Below are positions 50,424 through 57,662 of a DNA stretch of 64,000 nt, piece after piece. Position 1 is the first letter of the stretch. The number at the start of each line of letters is the position of its first letter. Source of the stretch: Brevibacillus sp. DP1.3A (lineage in GTDB: Bacteria; Bacillota; Bacilli; Brevibacillales; Brevibacillaceae); contig NZ_CP085876.1 of NCBI RefSeq assembly GCF_013284245.2, positions 1,667,501 to 1,731,500 of the forward strand, given 5' to 3'. The notes beneath the pieces were generated by a model. That model was given only the letters and a program-made list of their open reading frames with translations. It had not been told where the DNA came from and searched no databases. A program made the translations under genes and the position numbers.

Positions 50424-50795
50424 ATGCAAGAACCGATTAAAATCTACAACACCGCCGTTGAAGCGATTCTTGAAGTGATTGGAGGCAAGTGGAAGCCAGT
50501 CATTTTGTTTCACCTCACGTTCGGCAAGAAGCGTAATGGTGAGTTGATGCACCTGATTCCTGCCGTAACGCAAAAAGTGCTGACCCAGCAGTTAGGGGAA
50601 CTAGTGGAGGATGGAATCGTGGCCCGTATTTCTTATAACCAGGTGCCGCCGAAGGTCGAGTATGAGTTGACGGACTATGGCTGGAGCCTGAAAGACATCC
50701 TTCATCTCATGTGCAGATGGGGCGATACGCATATTGAAAGGGTATACGGCGATAAGGGCATGGTCCTTTTCAAGCCGCCGCAATCGGACACATAA
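50424..50795 (+). CDS. HxlR family transcriptional regulator
   Basis: A 123-residue winged-helix protein with VIGGKWKPVILFHL and LMHLIPAVTQKVLTQQLGEL, the conserved core of HxlR proteins, which sense redox or aldehyde stress. It converges on the PRISE-like gene at 50861 rather than diverging from its target, and lies right after the IS-like remnant. Confidence 0.9.
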   Translation: MQEPIKIYNTAVEAILEVIGGKWKPVILFHLTFGKKRNGELMHLIPAVTQKVLTQQLGELVEDGIVARISYNQVPPKVEYELTDYGWSLKDILHLMCRWGDTHIERVYGDKGMVLFKPPQSDT

Positions 50796-50860
50796 GGTAA
50801 AAAACCGATCCCTGCATATGAGGAACCGGCATGTTGGGTATGGGTATCGTCCTGAAATTA

Positions 50861-51931
50861 TTAAGGAATCACCTTGCGCTGGCGGAAGTCTTCAAAGATA
50901 TCCATAAACATCTTCTCCGTATCAACGAAGTCATGGAAGCCGAAACGGCGTGCTTTCGAGCCGTCGGCAAAAAAGTCGTAATCCCAAGCGAACACGAAAT
51001 CCCCGAACCGCCAAGAAGAAACGTCCTTATAGCTGTTATTCACCAAGTCATATTTCTCCACCATGGAACACCACAGCGCTTCCTTGTCTGCCATGACGAC
51101 TTCTAAAGACATCGGTAATGGCGGGGCAGTCTCAATTTCAAAAAAAGCGGCGATCTTCGGCCAAAGCTCGTTCCATCGGAAAAGGTCACCGTTCGTGATA
51201 TTAAAAGCCTGATTCGCGCAGCGTGCGTCAGTTGCCGCCCAGACCGTCGCACGAGCTAGCAAGCTTGCATCAGTCATTTCCAGCAGGCTATGGTAAGCTC
51301 CCGGTTTCCCGGGAAAGCGGAGTGGCAAGCCGAGTTCCTTAGACATGGAAGCATAAATCGCAATAACCATCGCCAGATTCATTGGATTGCCCAAAGCAAA
51401 CCCGCAAACGACCGACGGACGTAGGGCCGACCAAGTCCAACTGCTTCCCGGTTGTCGACGTTCGAGGAACTGCTGCTGGTCAATGTTGAACTCGGGAGGC
51501 ATATGATTGGCGTCGGTTTCCCGTGCGGGCGTCTTGAAAGGACCAAGATGCGCGCCGTACACTTTGTAGCCTTGCATAAGACTGACATGTTGCAGGTTTG
51601 GGGCGGCCGTTTCGATCGCATTGACCACGTTTACGAGCATGGACAGGTTGGGAGTAACCAGTTCTGCCCACGTAGGGCGGTCTTGATATGCAGCGTAGAA
51701 AATATGGGTGACTTCGGTTAGATTGCCCAGCTTCTCGTGGGCTTCCTTTTCATTAAGCAAATCGACCGCTACATATCGCAACTTGTGGGAGTCTTCTCCG
51801 CCACGTCTTGACACTCCAATGATATTCCACTCAGGGAGCGTCATCAGATAATCGATGAGATTCCGTCCGATCACACCATTGGCTCCAACGACAAGAGCGG
51901 TTTTTATTGCTTCGGTTTTATCTGGTTTCAT
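50861..51931 (-). CDS. NAD(P)-dependent SDR, PRISE (progesterone 5-beta-reductase/iridoid synthase)-like
   Basis: A 356-residue extended short-chain dehydrogenase. It begins ALVVGANGVIGRNLIDYL (nucleotide-binding GxxGxxG), with VSRRGGED after the second strand and LMQGYKVYGAHLGPFKTPARE containing the atypical Tyr/Lys site of the PRISE group. Bacterial members reduce enone-type small molecules. It starts ATG 51931 after GGAGGAG. Probably an HxlR target, although convergent. Confidence 0.88.
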   Translation of the reverse strand: MKPDKTEAIKTALVVGANGVIGRNLIDYLMTLPEWNIIGVSRRGGEDSHKLRYVAVDLLNEKEAHEKLGNLTEVTHIFYAAYQDRPTWAELVTPNLSMLVNVVNAIETAAPNLQHVSLMQGYKVYGAHLGPFKTPARETDANHMPPEFNIDQQQFLERRQPGSSWTWSALRPSVVCGFALGNPMNLAMVIAIYASMSKELGLPLRFPGKPGAYHSLLEMTDASLLARATVWAATDARCANQAFNITNGDLFRWNELWPKIAAFFEIETAPPLPMSLEVVMADKEALWCSMVEKYDLVNNSYKDVSSWRFGDFVFAWDYDFFADGSKARRFGFHDFVDTEKMFMDIFEDFRQRKVIP

Positions 51932-52149
51932 AGGGCTTTCTCCTCCTCTTCCTCTGACGATTATTATGAGATAGAAGAGGGGAATTAAGAAGTACGCACT
52001 TTGAACTCATATACGCACTTGAAAGTAACATAGGACTTGAAATTAAGACATGGTGGGCCAAAAGCGATTCCTGCCGAATTCGCCTCTAAAGCTTGCCGTT
52101 ACAGACAGCGAGGAGAACAGTAGATCAGTAATGGTAAGTTTTACGGCGA

Positions 52150-52221
52150 CTAAACATAAAAACAGCGGCGAGTCTAAGACTTTATTTTCAGGTCTTAAGT
52201 CGTCGCTGTTTCATGTATTAG
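52150..52221. repeat. 72-bp interrupted palindrome
   Basis: The arms start CTAAACAT and end ATGTATTAG. Inside them AAACAGCGGCGA pairs with TCGTCGCTGTTT (one G-T pair) and TCTAAGAC with GTCTTAAG-like sequence, giving a near-continuous cruciform of over 25 bp per arm. No T tract follows. It could be a mobile-element end hairpin or a degenerate terminator. Confidence 0.65.
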
Positions 52222-52373
52222 GCTTAGTCTATAACTTATTTTTCAACGAACACCTAGAGGATGGTTTGTTTCAAACTGTCTACTGGACAGGGGTAAGACC
52301 AAATTGGGGCTATTTCGAGACTACATTTACGAACGCTTTGATGTTCGCCAGTCGGAAGAATATGGATTAAATA

Positions 52374-52403
52374 ATGAAAGGAGCCCCCAGAGGCTCCTTT
52401 CAT
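52374..52403. terminator. Perfect hairpin, probable terminator for the minus-strand peptide gene
   Basis: ATGAAAGGAGCC and GGCTCCTTTCAT pair perfectly around CCCAGA. On the minus strand it is followed by TATTTAAT and lies 54 bp past the stop of the 43-residue peptide. Confidence 0.5.
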
Positions 52404-52456
52404 GCTTAGAACGGTTACAAATGAACAAAAAGCGTGTTTTGTTCATCTGTGGACTA

Positions 52457-52588
52457 TTATCGAGGCGGTGTCGGTATTGTACCTCCTCCAGGCTCCGGTG
52501 ACGGAGGTGTCGTAGACCCTGTCGAAGGCTCTGACTTTGGATCCGGTTTCCCCGAGCCGCTGTTATTGCTGTTGTTGTTATTTTCCAA
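52457..52588 (-). CDS. 43-residue Asn/Pro-rich peptide (TTG start)
   Basis: A TTG start at 52588 is preceded by AAAGGAG at 9 nt and opens a frame starting MENNNNSNNSGSGKPDPK, then SEPSTGSTTPPSPEPGGG and TIPTPPR before TAA. The composition is unlike random reading: Asn-rich, then Pro/Ser/Thr/Gly-rich with no hydrophobic core. There is no signal peptide. Such peptides may be spore-coat or surface fillers; the function is unknown. Two hairpins lie downstream. Confidence 0.5.
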   Translation of the reverse strand: MENNNNSNNSGSGKPDPKSEPSTGSTTPPSPEPGGGTIPTPPR

Positions 52589-53028
52589 TGAATTCATCTC
52601 CTTTATATAGGGGTAGATCCAACATGTAACTGTTTGATACGCTTAGCATTAGCGGACATAACAAGCCTACTTTCAACAGCTTGATGACTGCTAATGATGT
52701 TTAGTGGACATTCCGCTTAGAGTAGGATAAATCTGCTTTTAATGCGCCTGAACGTGCTTAGCGTATATTTTTCGTTAAAATGTTGGTGGTAGCCCATAAA
52801 GTCAGGATAATTATTTACTTTGCATAAACATGATATTCCCAATAGCAAGTTGGAAAACATAAGAACTGAATGTAGGGGCAAATTGTCTCTTGGAAACAAT
52901 ATTTTCTTCCTGAACCTCTAGAGCGAGGGTTGTTTGCGTGATATAATTTTTATTTCTTTCATTTTTGTGTGGAACGGCAATGATATTGTAAAATGACAGA
53001 AGGTAAGAGAAATAGGAGATGACAACAA
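52589..53028. other. Intergenic stretch without a recognised gene
   Basis: AT-rich and without a convincing frame or long repeat. The only signals are a TATAAT at 52940-52945 and a TATTGTAAAAT near 52990 that could be -10 elements for the gene at 53029, with no clear -35 partners. Confidence 0.5.
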
Positions 53029-53307
53029 ATGAGTAAGCAAGTAAACGAAACCGAACTCGTTTTGCATTTAGCTTCCAAAACAAAAGTAGACCCGCAAAAA
53101 ATCATGATCGTACTCAAGCATGAGCAAGCGTACATGAACAGTGCGAAGGCAGATGCAAAAGGTGATGTCGACGTTGATTTTGATGATCTCGTAGATTACA
53201 TCATGGGTAAGTCAGATGTGAAGCTGGATGAGATCACCGTCGAGAAGATTCTGGATGTAGAGATGGAATACTTGATTAAAAAAGGAATCGCTGGATACAT
53301 AGACTAA
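53029..53307 (+). CDS. Small acidic protein of unknown function
   Basis: A 92-residue protein: LVLHLASKTKVDPQKIMIVL resembles a short helical-repeat start, and the middle is acidic (DVDVDFDDLVDYIMG). No cysteines or membrane segments. GGAGATGACAACAA precedes ATG 53029, and a terminator follows 41 bp after the stop, so it is a free-standing gene. I do not recognise the family. Confidence 0.8.
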   Translation: MSKQVNETELVLHLASKTKVDPQKIMIVLKHEQAYMNSAKADAKGDVDVDFDDLVDYIMGKSDVKLDEITVEKILDVEMEYLIKKGIAGYID

Positions 53308-53348
53308 TATAGGACGTCTGGTTATCAGGAAAAGAAGAGTAGTGTTCC

Positions 53349-53387
53349 AAGCACATTTCCCCTGTAGAGGGTGATGTGCTTTTTTTA
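53349..53387 (+). terminator. Rho-independent terminator after the 92-residue protein gene
   Basis: AAGCACAT and ATGTGCTT with an inner CCC/GGG pair form the stem, followed by seven T. Confidence 0.88.
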
Positions 53388-53425
53388 CTCTATTTAAAAA
53401 CCACAACAATAAAGGGTAATCATGA

Positions 53426-53454
53426 TAAAAAATCCAAAAAATATCTGAAAGACA
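53426..53454 (+). repeat. 29-bp direct repeat, left copy
   Basis: An A-rich 29-mer beginning TAAAAAATCCAAAAAA and ending CTGAAAGACA. It is repeated without a mismatch at 53996-54024. The two copies bracket both hairpin elements, 570 bp apart. Confidence 0.9.
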
Positions 53455-53456
53455 GT

Positions 53457-53680
53457 GGCTGCGGTGGGGAGAAGAATATTTCCAGACTAGGCTCAGTGCT
53501 CCGTCCCTCAGGGAAGCATGGACTGCCCGCTCCGAAGGGATTAGCGGGGAAATGCAAAAGTGGTAGCCGCTTCGTCGCGCGGGCACGGTTGCATTTCTTT
53601 TGCCCGCTAATCCCTTCTCCGCTCGGTAGGACTCCACAAGTCGCTACGTCTGGAAATATTCTTCTCTGGCGTAACTGAAC
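53457..53680 (+). repeat. Hairpin element, copy 2
   Basis: After GCTGCGGTGG comes an outer arm GAGAAGAATATTTCCAGAC (53469-53487) matched perfectly by 53648-53666. Inside lie a small TCCCTCAGGGA hairpin, ACTGCCCGCTCC, and inner arms GAAGGGATTAGCGGG (53534-53548) and CCCGCTAATCCCTTC (53603-53617). A third pair GAAATGCAA/TTGCATTTC (53549-53557/53589-53597) is nested within. The element folds end to end over about 200 bases. Short frames on both strands here are by-products of the palindrome. Confidence 0.85.
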
Positions 53681-53733
53681 ACATTCTTCCATCTTTTAAG
53701 GCTTCTAAAACCCGTTTAACACTGGAAGCTCGT

Positions 53734-53950
53734 AGAGGAAACAGGAGAAATAAGCGAAGATCTTTGGTACACCGACCGAGACTCCATGCAAAAAGCGAAA
53801 CACGCTCTTAAGCGTCCACCTCTGAAACACATCCTGAATGGACCACTTTGGACGCGGTTTCGCTTTTTGCATGGAGTCGGGCAGTGAATCCCCCAGCGGG
53901 TGGGACAAGAAGCTGAGCGTTTTCTCCTGTTTCCTCTTCACCACAACAGC
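53734..53950 (-). repeat. Hairpin element, copy 3 (inverted relative to copy 2)
   Basis: Outer arms AGAGGAAACAGGAGAAA (53734-53750) and its complement (53921-53937), 17 bp perfect. Inner arms of 22 bp perfect pairing at 53780-53801 and 53857-53878, with a nested GCGTCC/GGACGC pair. Read on the minus strand it shows the same order as copies 1 and 2: GCTGTTGTGG, outer arm, CCC-GGG mini-hairpin, ACTGCCCGACTCC, inner arm. It lies about 70 bp from copy 2 in opposite orientation. Confidence 0.85.
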
Positions 53951-53995
53951 GTGACGACTTAATTTTTAGTATTTTTTAACAAGGGATATATACAC

Positions 53996-54024
53996 TAAAA
54001 AATCCAAAAAATATCTGAAAGACA
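53996..54024 (+). repeat. 29-bp direct repeat, right copy
   Basis: Identical to 53426-53454. It ends 12 bp before the -35 box of the ROK gene promoter, so the hairpin pair has been placed directly upstream of that promoter. Confidence 0.9.
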
Positions 54025-54036
54025 AATGTAAATTGT

Positions 54037-54066
54037 TTGACTATTAGTAGTCGCCGTGTCTATAAT
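54037..54066 (+). promoter_or_regulatory. Sigma-A promoter of the ROK-transporter operon
   Basis: TTGACT (54037-54042), an 18-bp spacer and TATAAT (54061-54066), immediately upstream of the ROK-type operator. Confidence 0.75.
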
Positions 54067-54078
54067 TTGGTTATCTTT

Positions 54079-54097
54079 GTTAGTAATGTTAACTAAC
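54079..54097 (+). promoter_or_regulatory. ROK/XylR-type operator
   Basis: GTTAGTAATGTTAACTAAC has GTTAGT/ACTAAC half-sites, as in XylR operators (TTAGTTTG...CAAACTAA). It lies 12 bp past the -10 box and 24 bp before the GTG start of the ROK gene, consistent with autorepression. Confidence 0.65.
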
Positions 54098-54120
54098 TGT
54101 GTGGCGGTGATCGATGAAGC

Positions 54121-55299
54121 GTGCAAGCTCCCAAAAAAACAGGTAATAGCAAACTCGTGAAAAAACTGAATAAAGAAGAAGTATTGCAACAGGTCGTCCA
54201 GCACGGGCAAATTTCACGCGCGGATATCTCCAAACAGACACAGCTCAGCCGTCCGTGTGTTTCCGCCCTCGTAGATGAAATGATCCAGGAAGGACTCCTG
54301 CAAGAAGTAGGAATGGGCGATTCCAAAGGCGGCCGCAAGCCGATCTTGTTGGAGTACAACTACCAGGCCTACGCCATTGCCGGAGCGATTTTTGAAGGAT
54401 CTACACTGGACATGGCCATCGCAGATATGAAAGGCGAGTTCTTAGCTCGCTATCGCAAACGGCTGGCACAACCAGCGAATGGCGAAACCGTCATTGAAGA
54501 TTTGGCAGCCGGACTGGATCGCTTGTTGCGTGAAAGCGGCATCCCGCGAGAGCGCCTGCTCGGCATGGGCGTCGGTTTGCAAGGCGTCACACAGCGTGGC
54601 AGTGGAACCGTCAGCTTTTCACCCAGCACGGGGTGGATGGGTTCACCGATTCAGCAGACAATCGAAGCGCGACTCGGACTGCCCGTCATTATCGACAATG
54701 ACGTGAATATGATGACACTGGGTGAGTACGTTCGTGGAGCAGGGGTCGGCCATACCAACGTCGTCTACATGTACGTAGGAACGGGGATTGGGGCCGGGAT
54801 CATTTTGGATGGACAGTTTTATCGGGGGAGTCGTGAGGCAGCAGGAGAGATCGGCTTCATGATGATCGGCCCGGTACATAATCGCCCGAATGGCGCGTCA
54901 GGGGTGTTTGAGACGCATTATTCGATTCCGGGCATCCAAGAGCAGGCTAAGGGATTTCTCTCTGACCTTCAGGAAGGGTCGAGTGTCATAGAAGAGCTGA
55001 TCCGGCACGCCAAACAAAATGCAGAAGCAAAGGAGCTTCTTGCAGATGTGTATCGACATTGGGCGTACGGAATGGCGAACATCATCAGTATTTTGAACCC
55101 GGAAATATTGATCCTGAGCGGGGAGATGGTCCACGTCGATGGTGAAGGGGTGAAGCAAATTCACGAATGGCTGAGAGAATGGGTGCCCGAGGTGCCTAAT
55201 CTCGAAAAAGCGAGTCTGGGGGAGCGAGCTGGTTTAATTGGTGCTGTCCATAGTGTTTTGGAAGCGTTTCCTTTCATGCGACTGCTTGACAAAGAGTGA
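54121..55299 (+). CDS. ROK family transcriptional repressor
   Basis: A 392-residue protein with an N-terminal winged helix (ILSRADISKQTQLSRPCVS-like: ISRADISKQTQLSRPCVSAL) and a ROK kinase-fold domain (IIDNDVNMMTLGEYVRG, YVGTGIGAGIILDGQFYRG, AAGEIGFMM). The zinc-binding CxCGxxGCxE motif and the GEIGH histidine are absent, so it is a regulator rather than a kinase. GTG 54121 is the first in-frame start after a stop at 54115. It probably responds to a sugar imported or released by the downstream genes. Confidence 0.88.
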   Translation: MQAPKKTGNSKLVKKLNKEEVLQQVVQHGQISRADISKQTQLSRPCVSALVDEMIQEGLLQEVGMGDSKGGRKPILLEYNYQAYAIAGAIFEGSTLDMAIADMKGEFLARYRKRLAQPANGETVIEDLAAGLDRLLRESGIPRERLLGMGVGLQGVTQRGSGTVSFSPSTGWMGSPIQQTIEARLGLPVIIDNDVNMMTLGEYVRGAGVGHTNVVYMYVGTGIGAGIILDGQFYRGSREAAGEIGFMMIGPVHNRPNGASGVFETHYSIPGIQEQAKGFLSDLQEGSSVIEELIRHAKQNAEAKELLADVYRHWAYGMANIISILNPEILILSGEMVHVDGEGVKQIHEWLREWVPEVPNLEKASLGERAGLIGAVHSVLEAFPFMRLLDKE

Positions 55300-55323
55300 G
55301 AAGAACAAGAGGGGGAGTTCGTT

Positions 55324-56448
55324 TTGAAGAAGACAACTAGCAAGCTGAAAACATGGATGAAGGGCGTATTTGTCAGCTCCTTGGCTCTGACTGTGGCTGC
55401 GTGCGGCAGTGGAGGACAGGAAGCAAAGCCTGCAGACAACGGAGGCCAATCAGGCACGCAACCGGCTGCTCAACCTGCTGATTCATCGGGTGACCCACAA
55501 AGACTGGTGATTTACACCGGACGGGACAAAAACATTTTTGAAATCGTGTTGCCAAAATTCAAAGAAAAGTACCCGAACATTGAAGTGGAAACACTCGAAA
55601 TGGGTGCCCAACAAATTTTGGAGCGCGTTCGTGCAGAGAAGGCAAACCCGCAGGCTGACTTTTGGTGGGGCGGTACTCAATCTGCTCTAGCGACAGCAGC
55701 CAATGAAGATCTGCTGGAGCCTTACAAGCCAACTTTTGCAGACAAGGTTCCAGATTTGTACAAAGATCCGCAAGATCGCTGGTACGGCGAAATGCTTTTG
55801 CCAGAGGTCATCATGTACAACTCGCAGGTGCTGAAGCCAGAAGAAGCACCGCAAGATTGGGACGAATTGATCGATCCGAAATTCAAAGACAAGATCGTGA
55901 TCCGAAACGTACTGCCATCCGGCACGATGCGTACCATTTATTCCGCAATGATCTTCCGTCAAGGGGCGGATACTCCTGAAAAAGGTTTTGAATGGCTGAC
56001 CAAGCTCGATGCTAATACAAAAGAGTACACGCAAGACCCGACAAATCTGTATCTGAAGCTGGATCGTCAAGAGGGCGTCATCTCCTTGTGGAACCTCCAA
56101 GACGTTCTGATCCAAAGCAAAAAGAACAACCATCCGTATGACTTCATTTATCCGAAAAGCGGGGCACCGATTCTCGTAGACGGCGTAGCTCTGGTAAAAG
56201 GCGCGAAAAACCTAGAGGCAGCGAAAAAGTTCATGGAATTCTTGATGAGTCCTGAAATGGCTGCCCAACTGGCGAAGGAGCGCTTCCAGTTCCCATCTCG
56301 TACAGACATCAGCAAGGACGAACTGCCAGACTTCATGAAAAATCTCGAGCTGAAGCCAATGGAACTCGATTGGGCTGTCATGGCTGCAAAAGAAAAAGAG
56401 TGGATGCAGCATTGGGATGAAAACATCAAGGGGAAAGGCAAGAAGTAA
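55324..56448 (+). CDS. ABC transporter substrate-binding lipoprotein (ferric/sugar-phosphate/spermidine type)
   Basis: A 374-residue SBP_bac_6/8-like protein with lipobox VAAC at residue 27, a Gly/Gln/Ala linker and VIYTGRDKNIFEIVLPKFKEKYPNIEVE. The later DFWWGGTQSALATAANEDLLEPY is typical of AfuA/FbpA relatives. The paired Tyr ligand of true iron binders is not evident, so the cargo may be an organic anion or sugar phosphate. TTG 55324 follows GGGGGAG, 24 bp after the ROK gene. Confidence 0.88.
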   Translation: MKKTTSKLKTWMKGVFVSSLALTVAACGSGGQEAKPADNGGQSGTQPAAQPADSSGDPQRLVIYTGRDKNIFEIVLPKFKEKYPNIEVETLEMGAQQILERVRAEKANPQADFWWGGTQSALATAANEDLLEPYKPTFADKVPDLYKDPQDRWYGEMLLPEVIMYNSQVLKPEEAPQDWDELIDPKFKDKIVIRNVLPSGTMRTIYSAMIFRQGADTPEKGFEWLTKLDANTKEYTQDPTNLYLKLDRQEGVISLWNLQDVLIQSKKNNHPYDFIYPKSGAPILVDGVALVKGAKNLEAAKKFMEFLMSPEMAAQLAKERFQFPSRTDISKDELPDFMKNLELKPMELDWAVMAAKEKEWMQHWDENIKGKGKK

Positions 56449-56468
56449 GGAAGGTTTTTTCCAAGCAG

Positions 56469-56500
56469 CTAGGCGGGAAGGCGTTGTCCTTTCCGTCTAG
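56469..56500 (+). promoter_or_regulatory. Intercistronic stem-loop after the binding-protein gene
   Basis: CTAGGCGGGAAGG and CCTTTCCGTCTAG pair over 13 bp (two G-T pairs) around CGTTGT, without a T tract. It probably stabilises the upstream mRNA or blocks 3' exonucleases, raising binding-protein levels over the ATPase and permease. Confidence 0.65.
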
Positions 56501-56571
56501 TCACTTATAGAAGTTGTTTGGAAACGGACGCAGCTTGAAATGACTTGCGATGAAGGAGGAAACACAACCCG

Positions 56572-57648
56572 ATGAGCAGCGTAACACTTGATCACGTTCA
56601 CAAAAGGTTTGGCCAAGCAAAAGGGGTCGAAGATGTTCACATTCATATCGAATCAGGAGAGTTTTTTACTTTTCTCGGTCCGAGTGGCTGCGGCAAAACG
56701 ACTACCCTGCGCATGATTGCCGGCTTTTATTATCCAACGGATGGCCATATCCGCTTTGGATCACAGGAGGTTACATCTCTTCCTCCCCATAAGCGCAATA
56801 CCGGGATGGTATTCCAAAATTACGCGTTGTTCCCACACATGACTGTTTTTGAAAATATCGCGTTTGGCTTGCAGGTTCGGAAAGTGAACAAAACCGATGC
56901 CAAAGAGCGCGTAGAACGGATCATGAAGCTGGTGCGTCTGGAAGGCTATGGCGAACGCCGCATTGATCAGCTTTCCGGGGGACAACAGCAACGGGTAGCA
57001 CTGGCACGGGCGCTGGTCATCGAGCCGCAGATTCTGCTGTTGGATGAGCCGCTGTCCAATCTGGATGCGAAGCTTCGAGAAGAGACACGCTTCGAGATCA
57101 AGAGACTCCAGTTGGAGTTGGGGATTACGACGATTTACGTTACACACGATCAGGCAGAAGCGATGTCCATGTCAGATCGGATCATGGTTATGCAGAGCGG
57201 TGAAGTGCAGCAGATCGGCACACCGCATGAGATTTACCATCGTCCTGTAAACCGTTTTGTCGCTTCTTTTATTGGCGAGACGAATCTGTGGGAAGGGACA
57301 GTTACCGGGTTTGACGGCGATGAAGTGCTGGTTCGCACGGCTTCTGGACAAATGCTTAGCGGATTTAAGAAAAATGCTTCTCCACGTGCACAGCTGTCTG
57401 TCGGGGAGAAAGTGACCATGTCCATCCGGCCTGAATCCGTTCTGGAGAGTACAGGCAATGAGGGACAAAATGTAGTGACAGGCTCTGTTGTCATGTCTGA
57501 ATTTACAGGGGCGTGTGTCAATTACGTCACGGAAGTAGGAACGGAGAGCCTGCGCAGCATGTCCATCAACCTGGGACGACCGATTAAACAGCGCGGTGAT
57601 GCCATCGGCCTACATATACCGAAAGAGAGCATTTATTTTGCCGGATAA
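56572..57648 (+). CDS. ABC transporter ATPase (FbpC/PotA type)
   Basis: A 358-residue ATPase with Walker A GPSGCGKTT, signature LSGGQQQRVALARAL, Walker B LLLDEPLSNLDAKLREE and switch His in YVTHDQAEAMSMSD. A C-terminal TOBE-type regulatory domain (about 240-358) may sense the substrate. AAGGAGG precedes ATG 56572. It powers the permease at 57663. Confidence 0.93.
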   Translation: MSSVTLDHVHKRFGQAKGVEDVHIHIESGEFFTFLGPSGCGKTTTLRMIAGFYYPTDGHIRFGSQEVTSLPPHKRNTGMVFQNYALFPHMTVFENIAFGLQVRKVNKTDAKERVERIMKLVRLEGYGERRIDQLSGGQQQRVALARALVIEPQILLLDEPLSNLDAKLREETRFEIKRLQLELGITTIYVTHDQAEAMSMSDRIMVMQSGEVQQIGTPHEIYHRPVNRFVASFIGETNLWEGTVTGFDGDEVLVRTASGQMLSGFKKNASPRAQLSVGEKVTMSIRPESVLESTGNEGQNVVTGSVVMSEFTGACVNYVTEVGTESLRSMSINLGRPIKQRGDAIGLHIPKESIYFAG

Positions 57649-57662
57649 GGGGGAAGAAGCTT

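Larger units (their letters stand above)
51932..52456. other. Gene-poor stretch with a long palindrome and two terminator-like hairpins
   Basis: I see no credible gene. The stretch holds the 72-bp interrupted palindrome at 52150-52221, a perfect 10-bp stem GAAAGGAGCC/GGCTCCTTTC (extended to 52374-52403), and ATGAACAAAA/TTTTGTTCAT at 52421-52446. The last two lie downstream of the minus-strand peptide gene and could terminate it. Confidence 0.6.

Noticed and set aside
52050-52370. 106-codon plus-strand frame
   Set aside because: It runs through the 72-bp palindrome, has no ribosome site and no recognisable composition or family.
53376-53692. Frames of 90-140 codons on both strands over hairpin element copy 2
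   Set aside because: They are by-products of the palindrome and GC-rich stems; neither has a plausible start.
8950-53950. Retron (msr-msd) reading of the hairpin elements
   Set aside because: The nested end-to-end pairing is similar in outline, but no reverse transcriptase lies near any copy and copies are multiple and adjacent.
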